Shown here one piece after another: positions 11,951 to 21,210 of a stretch of DNA of 64,000 nucleotides. The stretch's first letter is position 1, and each line of letters starts with the position of its first letter. This DNA is from Cyanobium sp. N.Huapi 1H5. Lineage in GTDB: Bacteria > Cyanobacteriota > Cyanobacteriia > PCC-6307 > Cyanobiaceae. Position numbers and translations under genes: made by a program. The notes under the pieces are model-generated. The model did no database searches, was not told the DNA's origin, and was given only the letters and a program-made list of their open reading frames with translations. The stretch covers positions 124,001 through 188,000 of the forward strand of contig NZ_JAGQBH010000006.1 in NCBI RefSeq assembly GCF_024345535.1, in the 5' to 3' direction.

Positions 11951-13266
11951 CCTGCGTCCTGTTCCTGCTGGCGCAGAAGCGAGCGGGCCCGGTGGGCCCG
12001 GTCCTCGGCCTCGGCCATGACGGTGTCCTTGGCGATCAGCAGCTCGCCGGGGGGGCCTTCGAGCAGGGCGGTGTTGAGGGCGATGCGGCCCCGGGCGGGG
12101 TCGACGGCGGTGATCAGGGCCTTGAGGTGCTCACCCTGCTGGAACGCCTCGCGCAGATCCCTCAGGGCACCGCCGGTGATCGAGGACTGGTGCAGCAGGC
12201 CGCTGACACCGCCCAGGTCGACGAAGAAGCCGTAGGGCTTGACCGACACCACCTGGCCTTCCACGAGCTGGCCCACCTCCAGGGTGGCGAAACGGGCGGC
12301 GGTGGCGGCCCGTTTCTCGGAGAGCACCAGCTTGCGGGTCTCGGCATTGACCTCCAGGAAGGCGACGCCCAGGGTCTGGCCGACGAGGGCCTCGTGGTTC
12401 TCGCCCTCGTTCAGCTGGGAACGGGGGATGAAGCCGCGCAGGCCCTCCAGGTCGCAGGTGACACCGCCGCGGTTGAAGCCGTTCACCTTGACCTGCACCA
12501 CCTTGCCCTCCTTCTCCAGCTGGCGGACCTTCTCCCAGCTCTGGCGCAGGGCCAGGGCGCGGGCACTGATCGTCACCATGCCGTCGGCGTTCTGCTCGCG
12601 GGTGACGAGCACCTCGATCGGCAGCCCCTTCGGGAAGCGCTCCTTGAGGTTGGTGATCACCCCCAGGCCGCACTCGCTCTTGGGCATGAAACCGGGGGCC
12701 TTGCCCCCGATGTCCACATAGACGCCGTCACTCTCCATGCCGATCACCACCCCCTGGACCACCTCGCCGGTGGTGCCGACCGGGGCGTTCTCATCGAGGG
12801 CGGCGAGGAAGGCCTCCTCGTCGAAGTCGAAATCGTCGACGGTGCGGGCCTGGCGGGAGGACTCGCCAGGGGGGGCCTCGGCGGCGGCGGGGGCCCGGCC
12901 GGCCGAGCGGGCCGAACCGCCACGCCGGTCGGGGGCCGGTCCGAGCAGATCGGCCATCGTCAGGCCCTCGATGCCCGCCAGATCGAAGCGGTCGTCATCG
13001 TCCGCGGCGGGCGAGGCGGAGCGCACCGGCGCGGCGACAGGAGCGGGGGCGACCGGGCCGGTGGCGACCGGTGTGGCGCCGGCCGGGCCGGAGGCGGTGG
13101 GGGCGAGGGGGGGGTCGGGCGCCGCCTCGTCCTCCTTCTTGATCATCAACACCTGGGGGGGCTTGCGCAGCGGCGCCGGGGCCGACCCGGCAGGCCTCGC
13201 CGGCGGCGTGGGGCGCTGGGCGGGGTTCCGGGGCTGACGCGGCGCGGGGTTGCCGGTTCCTGCCAT
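11947..13266 (-). CDS. S1 RNA-binding domain protein (short ribosomal protein S1-like)
   Basis: A 439-residue protein from the ATG of MAGTGNPAP; the frame is open much further upstream, but that extension is antisense to the creatininase-like gene and looks like a shadow. Residues 1-150 are Pro/Ala-rich and probably disordered. Three S1 OB folds follow, near residues 164 (GEVVQGVVIG), 254 (GKVVQVKVNGF) and 330 (VEGQVVSVKPYGFFVDLGG). Cyanobacteria carry more than one S1-like protein, and this looks like the shorter, non-canonical type. It is coupled to the Tab2-like gene. Confidence 0.85.
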   Translation of the reverse strand: MAGTGNPAPRQPRNPAQRPTPPARPAGSAPAPLRKPPQVLMIKKEDEAAPDPPLAPTASGPAGATPVATGPVAPAPVAAPVRSASPAADDDDRFDLAGIEGLTMADLLGPAPDRRGGSARSAGRAPAAAEAPPGESSRQARTVDDFDFDEEAFLAALDENAPVGTTGEVVQGVVIGMESDGVYVDIGGKAPGFMPKSECGLGVITNLKERFPKGLPIEVLVTREQNADGMVTISARALALRQSWEKVRQLEKEGKVVQVKVNGFNRGGVTCDLEGLRGFIPRSQLNEGENHEALVGQTLGVAFLEVNAETRKLVLSEKRAATAARFATLEVGQLVEGQVVSVKPYGFFVDLGGVSGLLHQSSITGGALRDLREAFQQGEHLKALITAVDPARGRIALNTALLEGPPGELLIAKDTVMAEAEDRAHRARSLLRQQEQDAG

Positions 13267-13338
13267 GGAGATCCTCAGCGAAGCACGGGGCTCCACACTG
13301 TACGAATCACCCTTCTGAGGCCGGTCCTCTCTCCGCCG

Positions 13339-14145
13339 ATGCCCCCCAGCACCGAGCGACGCCTTGCCAGCCTCAGCTGGACCACGGTGCGTGAGCAGGC
13401 GGCCCGGCCGGGCAGCACGGTGCTCTGGCCCCTGGGCGCCGTCGAGCAGCACGGTCCGCTGCTGCCCCTCGGCACCGATGCCCTGTTCGCCGAACGGGTG
13501 GCCGCAGCGGTGCTGGACCGGCTCGATCCCGACCTGCCGATCTGGCGCCTGCCCCTGCAGAGCCTGGGCTTCTCCCCGGAGCACCTGGGCTTCCCGGGGA
13601 CCCTGAGCCTGCCGGCCGAGCTGCTGATCGACCTGGTGCGCGCCGTCGGCAAAGGGGTCGCGGCGGCGGGCTTCCGGCGGCTGGTGCTCTTCAACGCCCA
13701 TGGCGGCCAGATCGGCCTGCTGGAGGCTGCGGCCCGGGAGCTGCGGGTGCTGGAACCCGCCCTGGCGGTGCTGCCCTGCTTCCTGTGGCGCGGCGTCGAT
13801 GGGCTCGGACCGCTGATCCCCGAACCGGAACGCAGCAACGGTCTCCACGCCGGCCTGGCCGAGACCAGCCTGATGCTGTTTCTCGAACCGGCCGTCGCCG
13901 GGCCCCTCCCCGCCGCCGATGGCCCCGGCGAGGGCCAGGCCCCGCCCGCCGGCTGGAGCCTGGAAGGGGCCTGCCCCAGCGCCTGGCGCACGCAGGAGAT
14001 CAGTGCCAGCGGCGTGATCGGCGATCCGTCCGGTGCCAGCGAGGAGCTGGGCCGCCAGCTGTTCGGGCGGCTGGTGGAGAGCTGGGAGCGGCGGCTGGAG
14101 GCCCTGCTGCGGAGCGACTGGCCGCCGACATCCGGCGGAGCGTGA
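13339..14145 (+). CDS. Creatininase-family amidohydrolase
   Basis: A 268-residue protein. Family markers are the N-terminal [20 protein letters not shown] (metal-binding Glu/His/Asp) and the [10 protein letters not shown] motif, followed by HAGLAETS. Family members hydrolyse cyclic amides (creatinine) or act in cofactor synthesis; cyanobacterial ones are mostly uncharacterised, so the substrate is unknown. It starts 72 bases from the divergent S1-domain gene and ends 35 bases before ado. Confidence 0.83.
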   Translation: MPPSTERRLASLSWTTVREQAARPGSTVLWPLGAVEQHGPLLPLGTDALFAERVAAAVLDRLDPDLPIWRLPLQSLGFSPEHLGFPGTLSLPAELLIDLVRAVGKGVAAAGFRRLVLFNAHGGQIGLLEAAARELRVLEPALAVLPCFLWRGVDGLGPLIPEPERSNGLHAGLAETSLMLFLEPAVAGPLPAADGPGEGQAPPAGWSLEGACPSAWRTQEISASGVIGDPSGASEELGRQLFGRLVESWERRLEALLRSDWPPTSGGA

Positions 14146-14180
14146 CTAAAGTCGTGGGATTGCTTATCCCCGTGGTTCCC

Positions 14181-14921
14181 ATGCCCACCGTCGCAACCAC
14201 CACGTCCGTCGATTCCTCCCTGGATCCGGTGGGCCCGACCGAGGGGAGCGACCTGCCCGACTTCACCACCGCCGCCTACAAGGACGCCTACAGCCGCATC
14301 AACGCGATCGTCATCGAAGGGGAGCAGGAAGCTCACGACAACTACATGTCCCTCGGCACCCTCCTGCCCGACCAGGCCGAGGAACTGGCCCGGCTGGCCC
14401 GCATGGAGCTGAAGCACATGAAGGGCTTCACCGCCTGCGGCAACAACCTCGGCGTCACCGCCGACATGCCCTTCGCCCAGGAGTTCTTCTCCCCCCTGCG
14501 CAACAACTTCCAGGCGGCCCTGAAGGAGGGCAAGGTGGTCACCTGCCTGCTGATCCAGGCCCTGCTGATCGAAGCCTTCGCCATCTCGGCTTACCACATC
14601 TATATTCCTGTCGCCGATCCGTTCGCCCGCAAGATCACCGAAGGGGTCGTCAAGGACGAGTACACCCACCTCAACTACGGCCAGGAGTGGCTCAAGGCCC
14701 ATCTCGAGGAGTCCCGGGCCGAACTGGAGCAGGCCAACCGCGACAACCTCCCCCACGTGCGCCGCATGCTCGAGCGGGTGGCCGCCGACGCCGCCGTGCT
14801 CCACATGGAGAAGGAAGACCTGATCGAGGATTTCCTGATCGCCTACCAGGACGCCCTCACCGACATCGGCTTCACCCCCAGGGAGATCGCCCGGATGGCC
14901 GCCGCGGCCCTGGTGGGCTGA
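14181..14921 (+). CDS. ado: Aldehyde-deformylating oxygenase (alkane synthesis)
   Basis: Converts fatty aldehydes to alkanes or alkenes plus formate, using oxygen and reduced ferredoxin. The protein has 246 residues from the ATG of MPTVATTTS, although the frame is open far upstream. The ferritin-like diiron ligands can be read off: Glu in [10 protein letters not shown], the ExxH in MELKHMKGF, Glu in LLIEAFA, and the ExxH in DEYTHLNYG. Length and sequence match cyanobacterial ADO. It is followed by aar, which supplies its substrate; a hairpin lies in the gap between them. Confidence 0.97.
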   Translation: MPTVATTTSVDSSLDPVGPTEGSDLPDFTTAAYKDAYSRINAIVIEGEQEAHDNYMSLGTLLPDQAEELARLARMELKHMKGFTACGNNLGVTADMPFAQEFFSPLRNNFQAALKEGKVVTCLLIQALLIEAFAISAYHIYIPVADPFARKITEGVVKDEYTHLNYGQEWLKAHLEESRAELEQANRDNLPHVRRMLERVAADAAVLHMEKEDLIEDFLIAYQDALTDIGFTPREIARMAAAALVG

Positions 14922-14929
14922 GCCGCCCC

Positions 14930-14950
14930 CCTTCCCCACCCCTGGGGAGG
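14930..14950 (+). terminator. Hairpin between ado and aar
   Basis: Arms CCT(T)CCCCA and TGGGGAGG pair over eight bases with one bulged T and a CCCC loop. No T-run follows, so it may be an attenuator, a processing or stability element, or a weak factor-dependent terminator rather than a classical one. Confidence 0.35.
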
Positions 14951-15004
14951 ATGTAGCGTCGGCGACATCCGGCCCCGCCCCTGCCGCCGCTTCCTCCTTC
15001 CTGC

Positions 15005-16054
15005 ATGTTCGGCCTGATCGGTCATTCCACCAGCTTCGAGTCGGCCCGCAACCTGGCGCGAAGCCTGGGTTTCGAGGAGTACGCGGAGGGGGATCTGGAC
15101 ATGTGGTGCAGCGCTCCGCCCCAGCTCGTGGAGCGGATCAGTGTCACCAGCCCCACGGGCCAGCGCATCGAAGGGGCCTATATCGATTCGGTGTTCGTGC
15201 CCGAGATGCTGAGCCGCTTCAAGACGGCCAAGCGCAAGGTGCTCAATGCCATGGAGCTGGCCCAGAAGACCGGCATCGACATCACCGCCCTGGGGGGCTT
15301 CACCTCGATCATCTTCGAGGACTTCAAACTGCTGCGGGAGCAGCAAGTGCGGGCCACCACCCTCGACTGGACGCGGTTCACCACCGGCAACACCCACACC
15401 GCCTGGGTTCTCTGCCGTCAGGTGGAGGACAATGCCCCGAAGCTGGGTATCGACCTGCGCCGGGCGAAGGTGGCGGTGGTGGGCGCCACCGGTGACATCG
15501 GCAGCGCCGTCTGCCGCTGGCTCTCCCAGCGCACCGGCGTACAGGAGCTGCTGCTGGTGGCCCGCCGGCCCCAGCCCCTGGCCGATCTCCAGCAGGAGCT
15601 CGGTGGTGGCCGCATCCTGCCCCTGGAGGACGCCCTGGCCGAAGCCGACGTGGTGGTCTGGGTCGCCAGCCTGGCCCAGGCCAGCAACATCGACCCCAGC
15701 CAGCTGCCCCGTCCCTGCCTGATGGTCGACGGTGGCTACCCCAAGAACCTGGACACCCGGGCCGCCGGCGACGGCATCCACGTGCTCAAGGGCGGCATCG
15801 TCGAATTCGGCTCCGACATCGGCTGGCAGATGATGGAGGCCGCTGACATGGCCAAACCGCAGCGCCAGATGTTCGCCTGCTTCGCCGAAGCGATGCTGCT
15901 GGAGTTCGAAGGGCTGCACACCAACTTCAGCTGGGGCCGCAACAACATCACCCTCGAGAAGATGGACCTGATCGGCGCCGCCTCCCTCCGCCACGGCTTC
16001 CAGTCCCTGGGCCTGGAAGTCCCGGCCCCGATCCCCAGCCTCTCCACCACCTGA
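15005..16054 (+). CDS. aar: Long-chain acyl-ACP reductase (aldehyde-forming)
   Basis: Reduces fatty acyl-ACP to the fatty aldehyde used by ADO. The protein has 349 residues. The N-terminal region ([14 protein letters not shown]) is typical of the family. The NADPH-binding Rossmann motif is [13 protein letters not shown] near residue 160. The nucleophile is probably Cys292 in the MFACFAEAM segment, inferred by position relative to the characterised Synechococcus elongatus enzyme. It sits between ado and accA, the usual cyanobacterial order. Confidence 0.97.
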   Translation: MFGLIGHSTSFESARNLARSLGFEEYAEGDLDMWCSAPPQLVERISVTSPTGQRIEGAYIDSVFVPEMLSRFKTAKRKVLNAMELAQKTGIDITALGGFTSIIFEDFKLLREQQVRATTLDWTRFTTGNTHTAWVLCRQVEDNAPKLGIDLRRAKVAVVGATGDIGSAVCRWLSQRTGVQELLLVARRPQPLADLQQELGGGRILPLEDALAEADVVVWVASLAQASNIDPSQLPRPCLMVDGGYPKNLDTRAAGDGIHVLKGGIVEFGSDIGWQMMEAADMAKPQRQMFACFAEAMLLEFEGLHTNFSWGRNNITLEKMDLIGAASLRHGFQSLGLEVPAPIPSLSTT

Positions 16055-16073
16055 TCCCCTCCGCCTGAGCACC

Positions 16074-17063
16074 ATGGCCCGCCGCGTCCTGCTGGACTTC
16101 GAGAAACCGCTGGTGGAGCTCGAGGAGCAGATCGAGCAGATCCGCCAGCTGGCCCGTGATTCCGAGGTGGACGTGAGCCAGCAGCTGCTGCAGCTGGAAA
16201 CCCTGGCCACCCGGCGGCGCGAGGAGATCTTCAGCTCCCTCTCCCCGGCCCAGAAGATCCAGGTGGCCCGCCACCCCCAGCGGCCCAGCACCCTCGATTA
16301 CATCCAGGTCATCACCGACGAGTGGATCGAGCTGCACGGCGACCGCCGCGGCAATGACGATCGCGCCCTCGTGGGCGGTGTGGGCCGCATCGGCGACCAG
16401 CCCGTGGTGCTGCTGGGCCACCAGAAGGGCCGCGACATGAAGGAGAACGTGGCGCGCAACTTCGGCATGGCCTCCCCGGGCGGCTACCGCAAGGCGCTGC
16501 GGCTGATGGAGCACGCCGATCGCTTCCGCCTGCCGATCCTCAGCTTCATCGACACCCCTGGGGCCTACGCCGGCGTCAAGGCCGAGGAGGAGGGCCAGGG
16601 AGAGGCGATCGCCGTGAACCTGCGCGAGATGTTCCGGCTGCGGGTGCCGATCATCGCCGTGGTGATCGGGGAAGGGGGCTCCGGTGGGGCCCTCGGCATC
16701 GGCGTGGCCGACCGCCTGCTGATGTTCGAGCACAGCGTCTACACCGTGGCCAGCCCCGAGGCCTGCGCCTCGATCCTCTGGCGTGATGCCGGAAAGGCCC
16801 CTGCGGCCGCCGAGGCCCTGCGCATCACCGGCGCCGATCTGCTGCAGCTCGGGCTGGTGGATGCCCTGCTCAAGGAACCCTCCGGAGGCAACCACTGGGC
16901 GCCGATTCAGGCGGCTGAAACGCTTCGCCAGGCCCTGCTCAGCCACCTGGCGGAGCTGAAGACCTGCAGCGAATCCGCCCTGCTGGAGGCCCGCTACGCC
17001 AAGTTCCGGCGCATGGGCCAGGTCCTGGAGGGGGCGGCGCCGGATCCCGCCCACGCACCGTAG
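16074..17063 (+). CDS. accA: Acetyl-CoA carboxylase carboxyltransferase subunit alpha
   Basis: Works with AccD to transfer carboxyl from biotin to acetyl-CoA, giving malonyl-CoA for fatty acid synthesis. The protein has 329 residues. Family features are the coiled N-terminal region ([15 protein letters not shown]), [37 protein letters not shown] and [16 protein letters not shown]. It begins 19 bases after aar, suggesting that acyl-ACP supply and its reduction to alkanes are co-expressed. Confidence 0.97.
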   Translation: MARRVLLDFEKPLVELEEQIEQIRQLARDSEVDVSQQLLQLETLATRRREEIFSSLSPAQKIQVARHPQRPSTLDYIQVITDEWIELHGDRRGNDDRALVGGVGRIGDQPVVLLGHQKGRDMKENVARNFGMASPGGYRKALRLMEHADRFRLPILSFIDTPGAYAGVKAEEEGQGEAIAVNLREMFRLRVPIIAVVIGEGGSGGALGIGVADRLLMFEHSVYTVASPEACASILWRDAGKAPAAAEALRITGADLLQLGLVDALLKEPSGGNHWAPIQAAETLRQALLSHLAELKTCSESALLEARYAKFRRMGQVLEGAAPDPAHAP

Positions 17064-17089
17064 GGTTTGCCTCCCTGCCGCCACGCCCT

Positions 17090-17800
17090 TTGCCCGTCGC
17101 CCTGATCACCGGTGCCTCCCGCGGCATCGGCGCGGCCACTGCGCGCCGCTTCGCCGCCGAGGGCTACGACCTGCTGCTGGTGGCCCGCGGCCAGGCCGAC
17201 CTCGACGGGCTCGCCACCGAGCTGGGGGCCCTCGGCCGCCGCGTCGAGACGCTGGCCCTTGACCTGACCCAGGTGGAGGCCATGGCGCCCGCCCTGGCCG
17301 AGCTGCTCGGGCGCGGTCTGGTGCCTTCGGTGGTGATCAACAACGCCGGTGCCGCCTGGACCGGCCCCCTGGCGGCGATGCCGGTCGAGCGTTGGCAGTG
17401 GCTGCTGCAGCTCAACCTCACCAGCGTCTTCCAGGTCTGCCAGGCGGTGCTGCCGGCCCTGCGCCAGGCGGGTGGCGGGAGGATCATCAACGTCAGCAGC
17501 CATGCCGCCCGCAACGCCTTTCCCGAGTGGGGGGCCTACTGCGTCAGCAAGGCCGCCCTGGCCTCCTTCAGCCGCTGCCTCGAGGCGGAGGAGCGCTCCG
17601 CCGGCATCGCCGTGAGCACCCTCACCCTGGGGGCGGTGAATACACCCCTCTGGGACAGTGAAACCGTCCACAGTTCCTTCGACCGACGTGCCATGCTTTC
17701 AGCCGAGCAGGTCGCCGAATCCCTGCTCTACCTTGCGCGGCAACCCCACAGCCAGACGGTTGAGGACCTCACCCTGATGCCGGCCGCCGGAGCCTTCTAA
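17090..17800 (+). CDS. Short-chain dehydrogenase/reductase
   Basis: A 236-residue classical SDR, apparently from a TTG start three codons before the first strand (PVALITGASRGIG). The cofactor motif TGASRGIG, the NNAG motif and the catalytic Ser...Tyr-x3-Lys (NVSSHAARN, then YCVSK) are all present. The Arg after the first Gly motif hints at NADPH preference. Substrate is unknown; the position after accA might suggest lipid metabolism, but the sequence does not show it. Confidence 0.87.
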   Translation: MPVALITGASRGIGAATARRFAAEGYDLLLVARGQADLDGLATELGALGRRVETLALDLTQVEAMAPALAELLGRGLVPSVVINNAGAAWTGPLAAMPVERWQWLLQLNLTSVFQVCQAVLPALRQAGGGRIINVSSHAARNAFPEWGAYCVSKAALASFSRCLEAEERSAGIAVSTLTLGAVNTPLWDSETVHSSFDRRAMLSAEQVAESLLYLARQPHSQTVEDLTLMPAAGAF

Positions 17801-17808
17801 ACCCCCTT

Positions 17809-18552
17809 ATGACATCCACCCTCCCCACTGGCCTAAGCGCCCGTCAGGCCGCTCCCGTCACGACCCCCATCCCCGTCAGCCTGCGGATCCGCGAACGGCT
17901 GCAGAAGGAAGGCATCCCATTTCTGGCCAACGACAACATCTCCGACCACCTGCGAGAGGGTGAGCTCGACCAGCTGGAGATCGAGGTGGCCGGCAAGGTG
18001 CGCGACCTGCTGCACAGCCTGGTGATCGATATCGAGAACGATCACAACACCGAGGAGACGGCTGAGCGGGTCGCCAAGATGTATCTCCACGAGGTGTTCA
18101 AGGGCCGCTACCACGAGCAGCCGAAGATCGCCAGCTTCCCCAACGTGAAGCAGCTCGATGAGATCTACACCGTCGGGCCCATCTCCATCCGTTCCGCCTG
18201 TTCCCACCACCTGGTGCCGATCCTCGGCAACTGTTGGATCGGCATCAAACCCGGTGAGCGGGTGATCGGCCTGTCGAAGTTCTCCCGCGTCGCCGACTGG
18301 GTCTTCTCCCGGCCCCACATCCAGGAGGAGGCGGTGATCATCCTCGCCAACGAGATCGAGCGGCTCTGCGAACCCCTCGGACTGGCGATCCTGGTCAAGG
18401 CCCAGCACTACTGCATGAAATGGCGCGGGGTGAAGGAACCCCAGACCAGCATGGTCAACTCGGTCGTGCGCGGTGATTTCCGCCACGACCCGAGCCTCAA
18501 GCAGGAGTTCTTCGAACTCGTGCGCCAGCAGGAGGCCCTGCTCAGCACCTGA
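17809..18552 (+). CDS. folE: GTP cyclohydrolase I
   Basis: Converts GTP to dihydroneopterin triphosphate, the first step of folate and pterin synthesis. The protein has 247 residues. Zinc and active-site motifs are SACSHHLVPI and AQHYCMKWRGV; the multimer-core signature GLSKFSRVADWV is also present. The first ~40 residues are a variable extension. It starts eight bases after the SDR. Confidence 0.96.
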   Translation: MTSTLPTGLSARQAAPVTTPIPVSLRIRERLQKEGIPFLANDNISDHLREGELDQLEIEVAGKVRDLLHSLVIDIENDHNTEETAERVAKMYLHEVFKGRYHEQPKIASFPNVKQLDEIYTVGPISIRSACSHHLVPILGNCWIGIKPGERVIGLSKFSRVADWVFSRPHIQEEAVIILANEIERLCEPLGLAILVKAQHYCMKWRGVKEPQTSMVNSVVRGDFRHDPSLKQEFFELVRQQEALLST

Positions 18553-18558
18553 GCCGGC

Positions 18559-19107
18559 TCAGTTGCCCGGACGCGGCGCCACCGGCCCCACCGCCTGGGA
18601 GACGCTGCGCTGGCTGCCCCCCGGAGTCGGCACCGCCACCACCACCATCACCTGGGAGGCCACATCGGCGGGGGTGAGGGCGTAGGTGGGGCCGCTGGCC
18701 CCCTGGATCAGCTGCCACTGGACCTGTCCGGGGGACAGGCGGTACCAGTGAAAGGCGCTCGGGGGCAGGGCGGCCAGCCCTTCGGCGGCTGCCGTGGCCT
18801 GGAGCAGGGCCCCCTGCATGGCCTGACCCTGGAGCAGGAGCTGGTCGAGTCCGGCGATCCGCTGCTCCACCGCCCCCTCAAGGCGCTGGTCGCCGGCGAT
18901 CTGCTGGCGCAGCAGCTGGATCTGCTGCTGGGGGTCGGCCGTCACCCCGGGGACGCACTGGAGCGTGCCGTCCACCAGCTGGCAGCCCACCAGATCCTGG
19001 GCCCGGAGCCCGGGAGCCCCCGGTACTGCGGCCAGCAGCAGGGCCAGAGGGAGGGCGGCACGGACTCGCGAAGGGCGGCGGAGGGAGGCCAAGCGGGGAT
19101 CAGGCAT
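18559..19107 (-). CDS. Secreted protein of unknown function
   Basis: A 182-residue protein from the ATG of MPDPRLASLRRPS. It has a long signal peptide (AALPLALLLAAVPGAPGLRAQ) and a Gln-rich predicted helix (DPQQQIQLLRQQIAGDQRLEGAV). The C-terminal part contains FHWYRLSPGQVQWQLI. Two Cys near the mature N-terminus could form a disulfide. It ends six bases from the convergent folE and lies downstream of trpF on the same strand. No family recognised. Confidence 0.6.
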   Translation of the reverse strand: MPDPRLASLRRPSRVRAALPLALLLAAVPGAPGLRAQDLVGCQLVDGTLQCVPGVTADPQQQIQLLRQQIAGDQRLEGAVEQRIAGLDQLLLQGQAMQGALLQATAAAEGLAALPPSAFHWYRLSPGQVQWQLIQGASGPTYALTPADVASQVMVVVAVPTPGGSQRSVSQAVGPVAPRPGN

Positions 19108-19148
19108 CGGGCTGCACCGATCCTGCACCCGGCAGCGCCAAACGCCAA

Positions 19149-19829
19149 TCAACCGCCGCCGGATCCACGCACCGCCGCCACCAGGGCCGCGACCCGCGCC
19201 AGGTCCTTGACCCCGGGCCGCTCCTCCAGGGCGCTGGAGGCATCAAGGCCATCGGGACGCAGCCGGGCCAGCAGCTCGGCCACCGTCCCTGGGCCGACGC
19301 CACCGGCCAGCCACCAGGGCATGGGCGGGCGGAACGCCTCCAGCCATTCGATCGGAATCCGGTGACCGGTCCCCCCCAGCTGGCCGGGGCACCAGGCGTC
19401 GAGCAGCAGGGCCTCCACCACTCCCGCGTAAGCGGCCGCCCGCTCCAGGTCCTCGGGCGTGCGCACCCGCAGGGCCTTCCAGAGGCGCACCCCCAGCTTC
19501 CCGCCCAGCTCACGGCAGCGCTCGGCGCTCTCCTCGCCATGCAGCTGCACCACCGCATGGCCCCGTCCAGCCGCCAGGTCCTCCAGCTGGTCGTCGCCGG
19601 GATCGGCCACCACCAGCACGCCGAAGCAGTCGGGACGGCCGGAGGCCATGGCGGGCCGGCCGGCGGCCATGGCGGCGAACAACCCCGGCCGCTGCTCCGG
19701 CGGCACGTAACGGGGCGAGCCGGGCACGGCGATGACACCGATGGCATCGGCCCCCAGGGCCGCGATGGCGGTGGCCTGGGCCGGCTCCCGGAGCCCGCAG
19801 ATCTTGAGCAGCGGAGTGGTGACCGGAAT
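19149..19829 (-). CDS. trpF: Phosphoribosylanthranilate isomerase, start codon unresolved
   Basis: Third step of tryptophan synthesis (PRA to CdRP). The TIM-barrel start signature LLKICGLREPAQA is present, with VVQLHGEES, ALRVRTPEDL, LLLDAWCPGQLGGTG and WWLAGGVGPGTVAELL. The catalytic Cys in KICG lies upstream of the first GTG (VPGSPRYV), so that GTG cannot be the real start. Between an in-frame TAG at 19849-19851 and LLKICGL there is no ATG, GTG or TTG. The given end uses an ATT codon (226 residues); a CTG one codon upstream is equally possible. Confidence 0.88.
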   Translation of the reverse strand: MPVTTPLLKICGLREPAQATAIAALGADAIGVIAVPGSPRYVPPEQRPGLFAAMAAGRPAMASGRPDCFGVLVVADPGDDQLEDLAAGRGHAVVQLHGEESAERCRELGGKLGVRLWKALRVRTPEDLERAAAYAGVVEALLLDAWCPGQLGGTGHRIPIEWLEAFRPPMPWWLAGGVGPGTVAELLARLRPDGLDASSALEERPGVKDLARVAALVAAVRGSGGG

Positions 19830-19899
19830 CAGGGCGGCAAGCCTGTCTTTCTAGGATGGGACGAACAACTCCGGCCGCGGCCGGATCTCCGAGCGGACG

Positions 19900-21210
19900 G
19901 TGCCCGTGGGTGAAGGCTGGCAACTGCTGACGATCCGCGGCATTCCCCTGCGCATCCACCCGAGCTGGTTCGTCATCCTGCTGCTTGCCACCCTGGCCTT
20001 CCAGCAGCAGTACGCCCTCAGCCTGGGCAGCCAGCTCGCCCCGGCGGCGCTCTGGGCCGTGGCCCTGGTGACTGCCCTGGCCCTGTTCGTCTCCGTGCTG
20101 CTGCACGAGCTGGGCCATTCCCTCGTGGCCCTGCGCCAGGGGGTGAAGGTGAAGAGCATCACCCTGTTCCTGCTGGGCGGCGTGGCCAGCGTCGAGCGGG
20201 AATGCTCCACCGCCCGCGGCGCCCTGATGGTGGCGGCGGCGGGACCGGCGGTGAGCCTGGTGCTGGGGTTCGGCCTGCTGGCCTCCACGCATGCCGCCAG
20301 CCATGTGGCCCCGGTGCTGGGCCAGATGGTGGAACGGCTCGGGGCCCTCAACCTGATCCTGGGCCTGTTCAACCTTTTGCCCGGCCTGCCCCTGGATGGG
20401 GGACTGATCGTCAAGGCCCTGGTCTGGCAGTTCTCCGGCAGCCAGCGGCGCGGCGTCGAGGTGGCCAATGCCTGCGGCCGCTTCCTGTCCCTGTTCGCCG
20501 TCGGCATGGGGACGGTGCTGCTGCTGCGCGGCGGCGGTATCGCCGGCGCCTGGCTGATCCTGCTCGGCTGGTTCGGCCTCGGGGCGGCCCGAAACCAGAA
20601 GCAGATGCTGGTTGTCCAGCAGGCCCTCAAGGATCTCAAGGTCCGCGATGTGGCCCAGCGCCGCTTCCGGGTGCTGGAGGCCGACACCACCCTGCGGGAG
20701 CTGAGCCGGCTGCGCCTCGGCACGGCGCCGCCGATCGCCGAAGCCGGCGAAGGCGCTCCCCCTGCCGACCAGGCGGCCAACGGCCCGGCAGAGTGGCTGC
20801 TGGTCTGCGACCGGGGTCGCTGGCAGGGCGTCATCGATGACGCGCCCCTCCAGTCCTTGCCGGTCCAGTGCTGGGACCAGGAGCGGGTGGGCGACCATCT
20901 CCAACCCCTCTCCAGCCTGCCCGCGATCCCCGAATCCGCCCCGCTCTGGCAGGCCGCCCTCCAGCTGGACGACGGCAACCACCAGCGGCTGCTGGTGCTC
21001 AGTCCGGCGGGACTGCCCTGCGGCACCGTCGAGCGCCCCGAGCTGGGGGACGCGGTGCTCAAGAAACTGGGACTGCGTCTCCCCGCCAACCTGCTCAGCG
21101 TCGCCCGCCGGGAGAACGGCTACCCCCTGGGCATGGCCCTTGGTCAGGTGGCCCGCGGCATGGTCAGCTCCGGGGACGTCTCGCCGCTGACGGATTCGGT
21201 GAGCCGGTAA
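19900..21210 (+). CDS. Site-2-type membrane metalloprotease (M50) with CBS-like tail
   Basis: A 436-residue integral membrane protein from a GTG start. The first transmembrane segment is IHPSWFVILLLATLAF, the zinc motif HELGH is in VLLHELGHSLV, and the second active-site motif is NLLPGLPLDGGLI. About four to six membrane segments are visible up to residue ~235. The C-terminal ~200 residues look like a degenerate CBS-pair regulatory region (KDLKVRDVAQRRF, HQRLLVLSPAGLPCGTV). The family cuts transmembrane substrates such as anti-sigma factors; the substrate here is unknown. It overlaps the convergent lipoate-ligase gene by 67 bases. Confidence 0.87.
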   Translation: MPVGEGWQLLTIRGIPLRIHPSWFVILLLATLAFQQQYALSLGSQLAPAALWAVALVTALALFVSVLLHELGHSLVALRQGVKVKSITLFLLGGVASVERECSTARGALMVAAAGPAVSLVLGFGLLASTHAASHVAPVLGQMVERLGALNLILGLFNLLPGLPLDGGLIVKALVWQFSGSQRRGVEVANACGRFLSLFAVGMGTVLLLRGGGIAGAWLILLGWFGLGAARNQKQMLVVQQALKDLKVRDVAQRRFRVLEADTTLRELSRLRLGTAPPIAEAGEGAPPADQAANGPAEWLLVCDRGRWQGVIDDAPLQSLPVQCWDQERVGDHLQPLSSLPAIPESAPLWQAALQLDDGNHQRLLVLSPAGLPCGTVERPELGDAVLKKLGLRLPANLLSVARRENGYPLGMALGQVARGMVSSGDVSPLTDSVSR

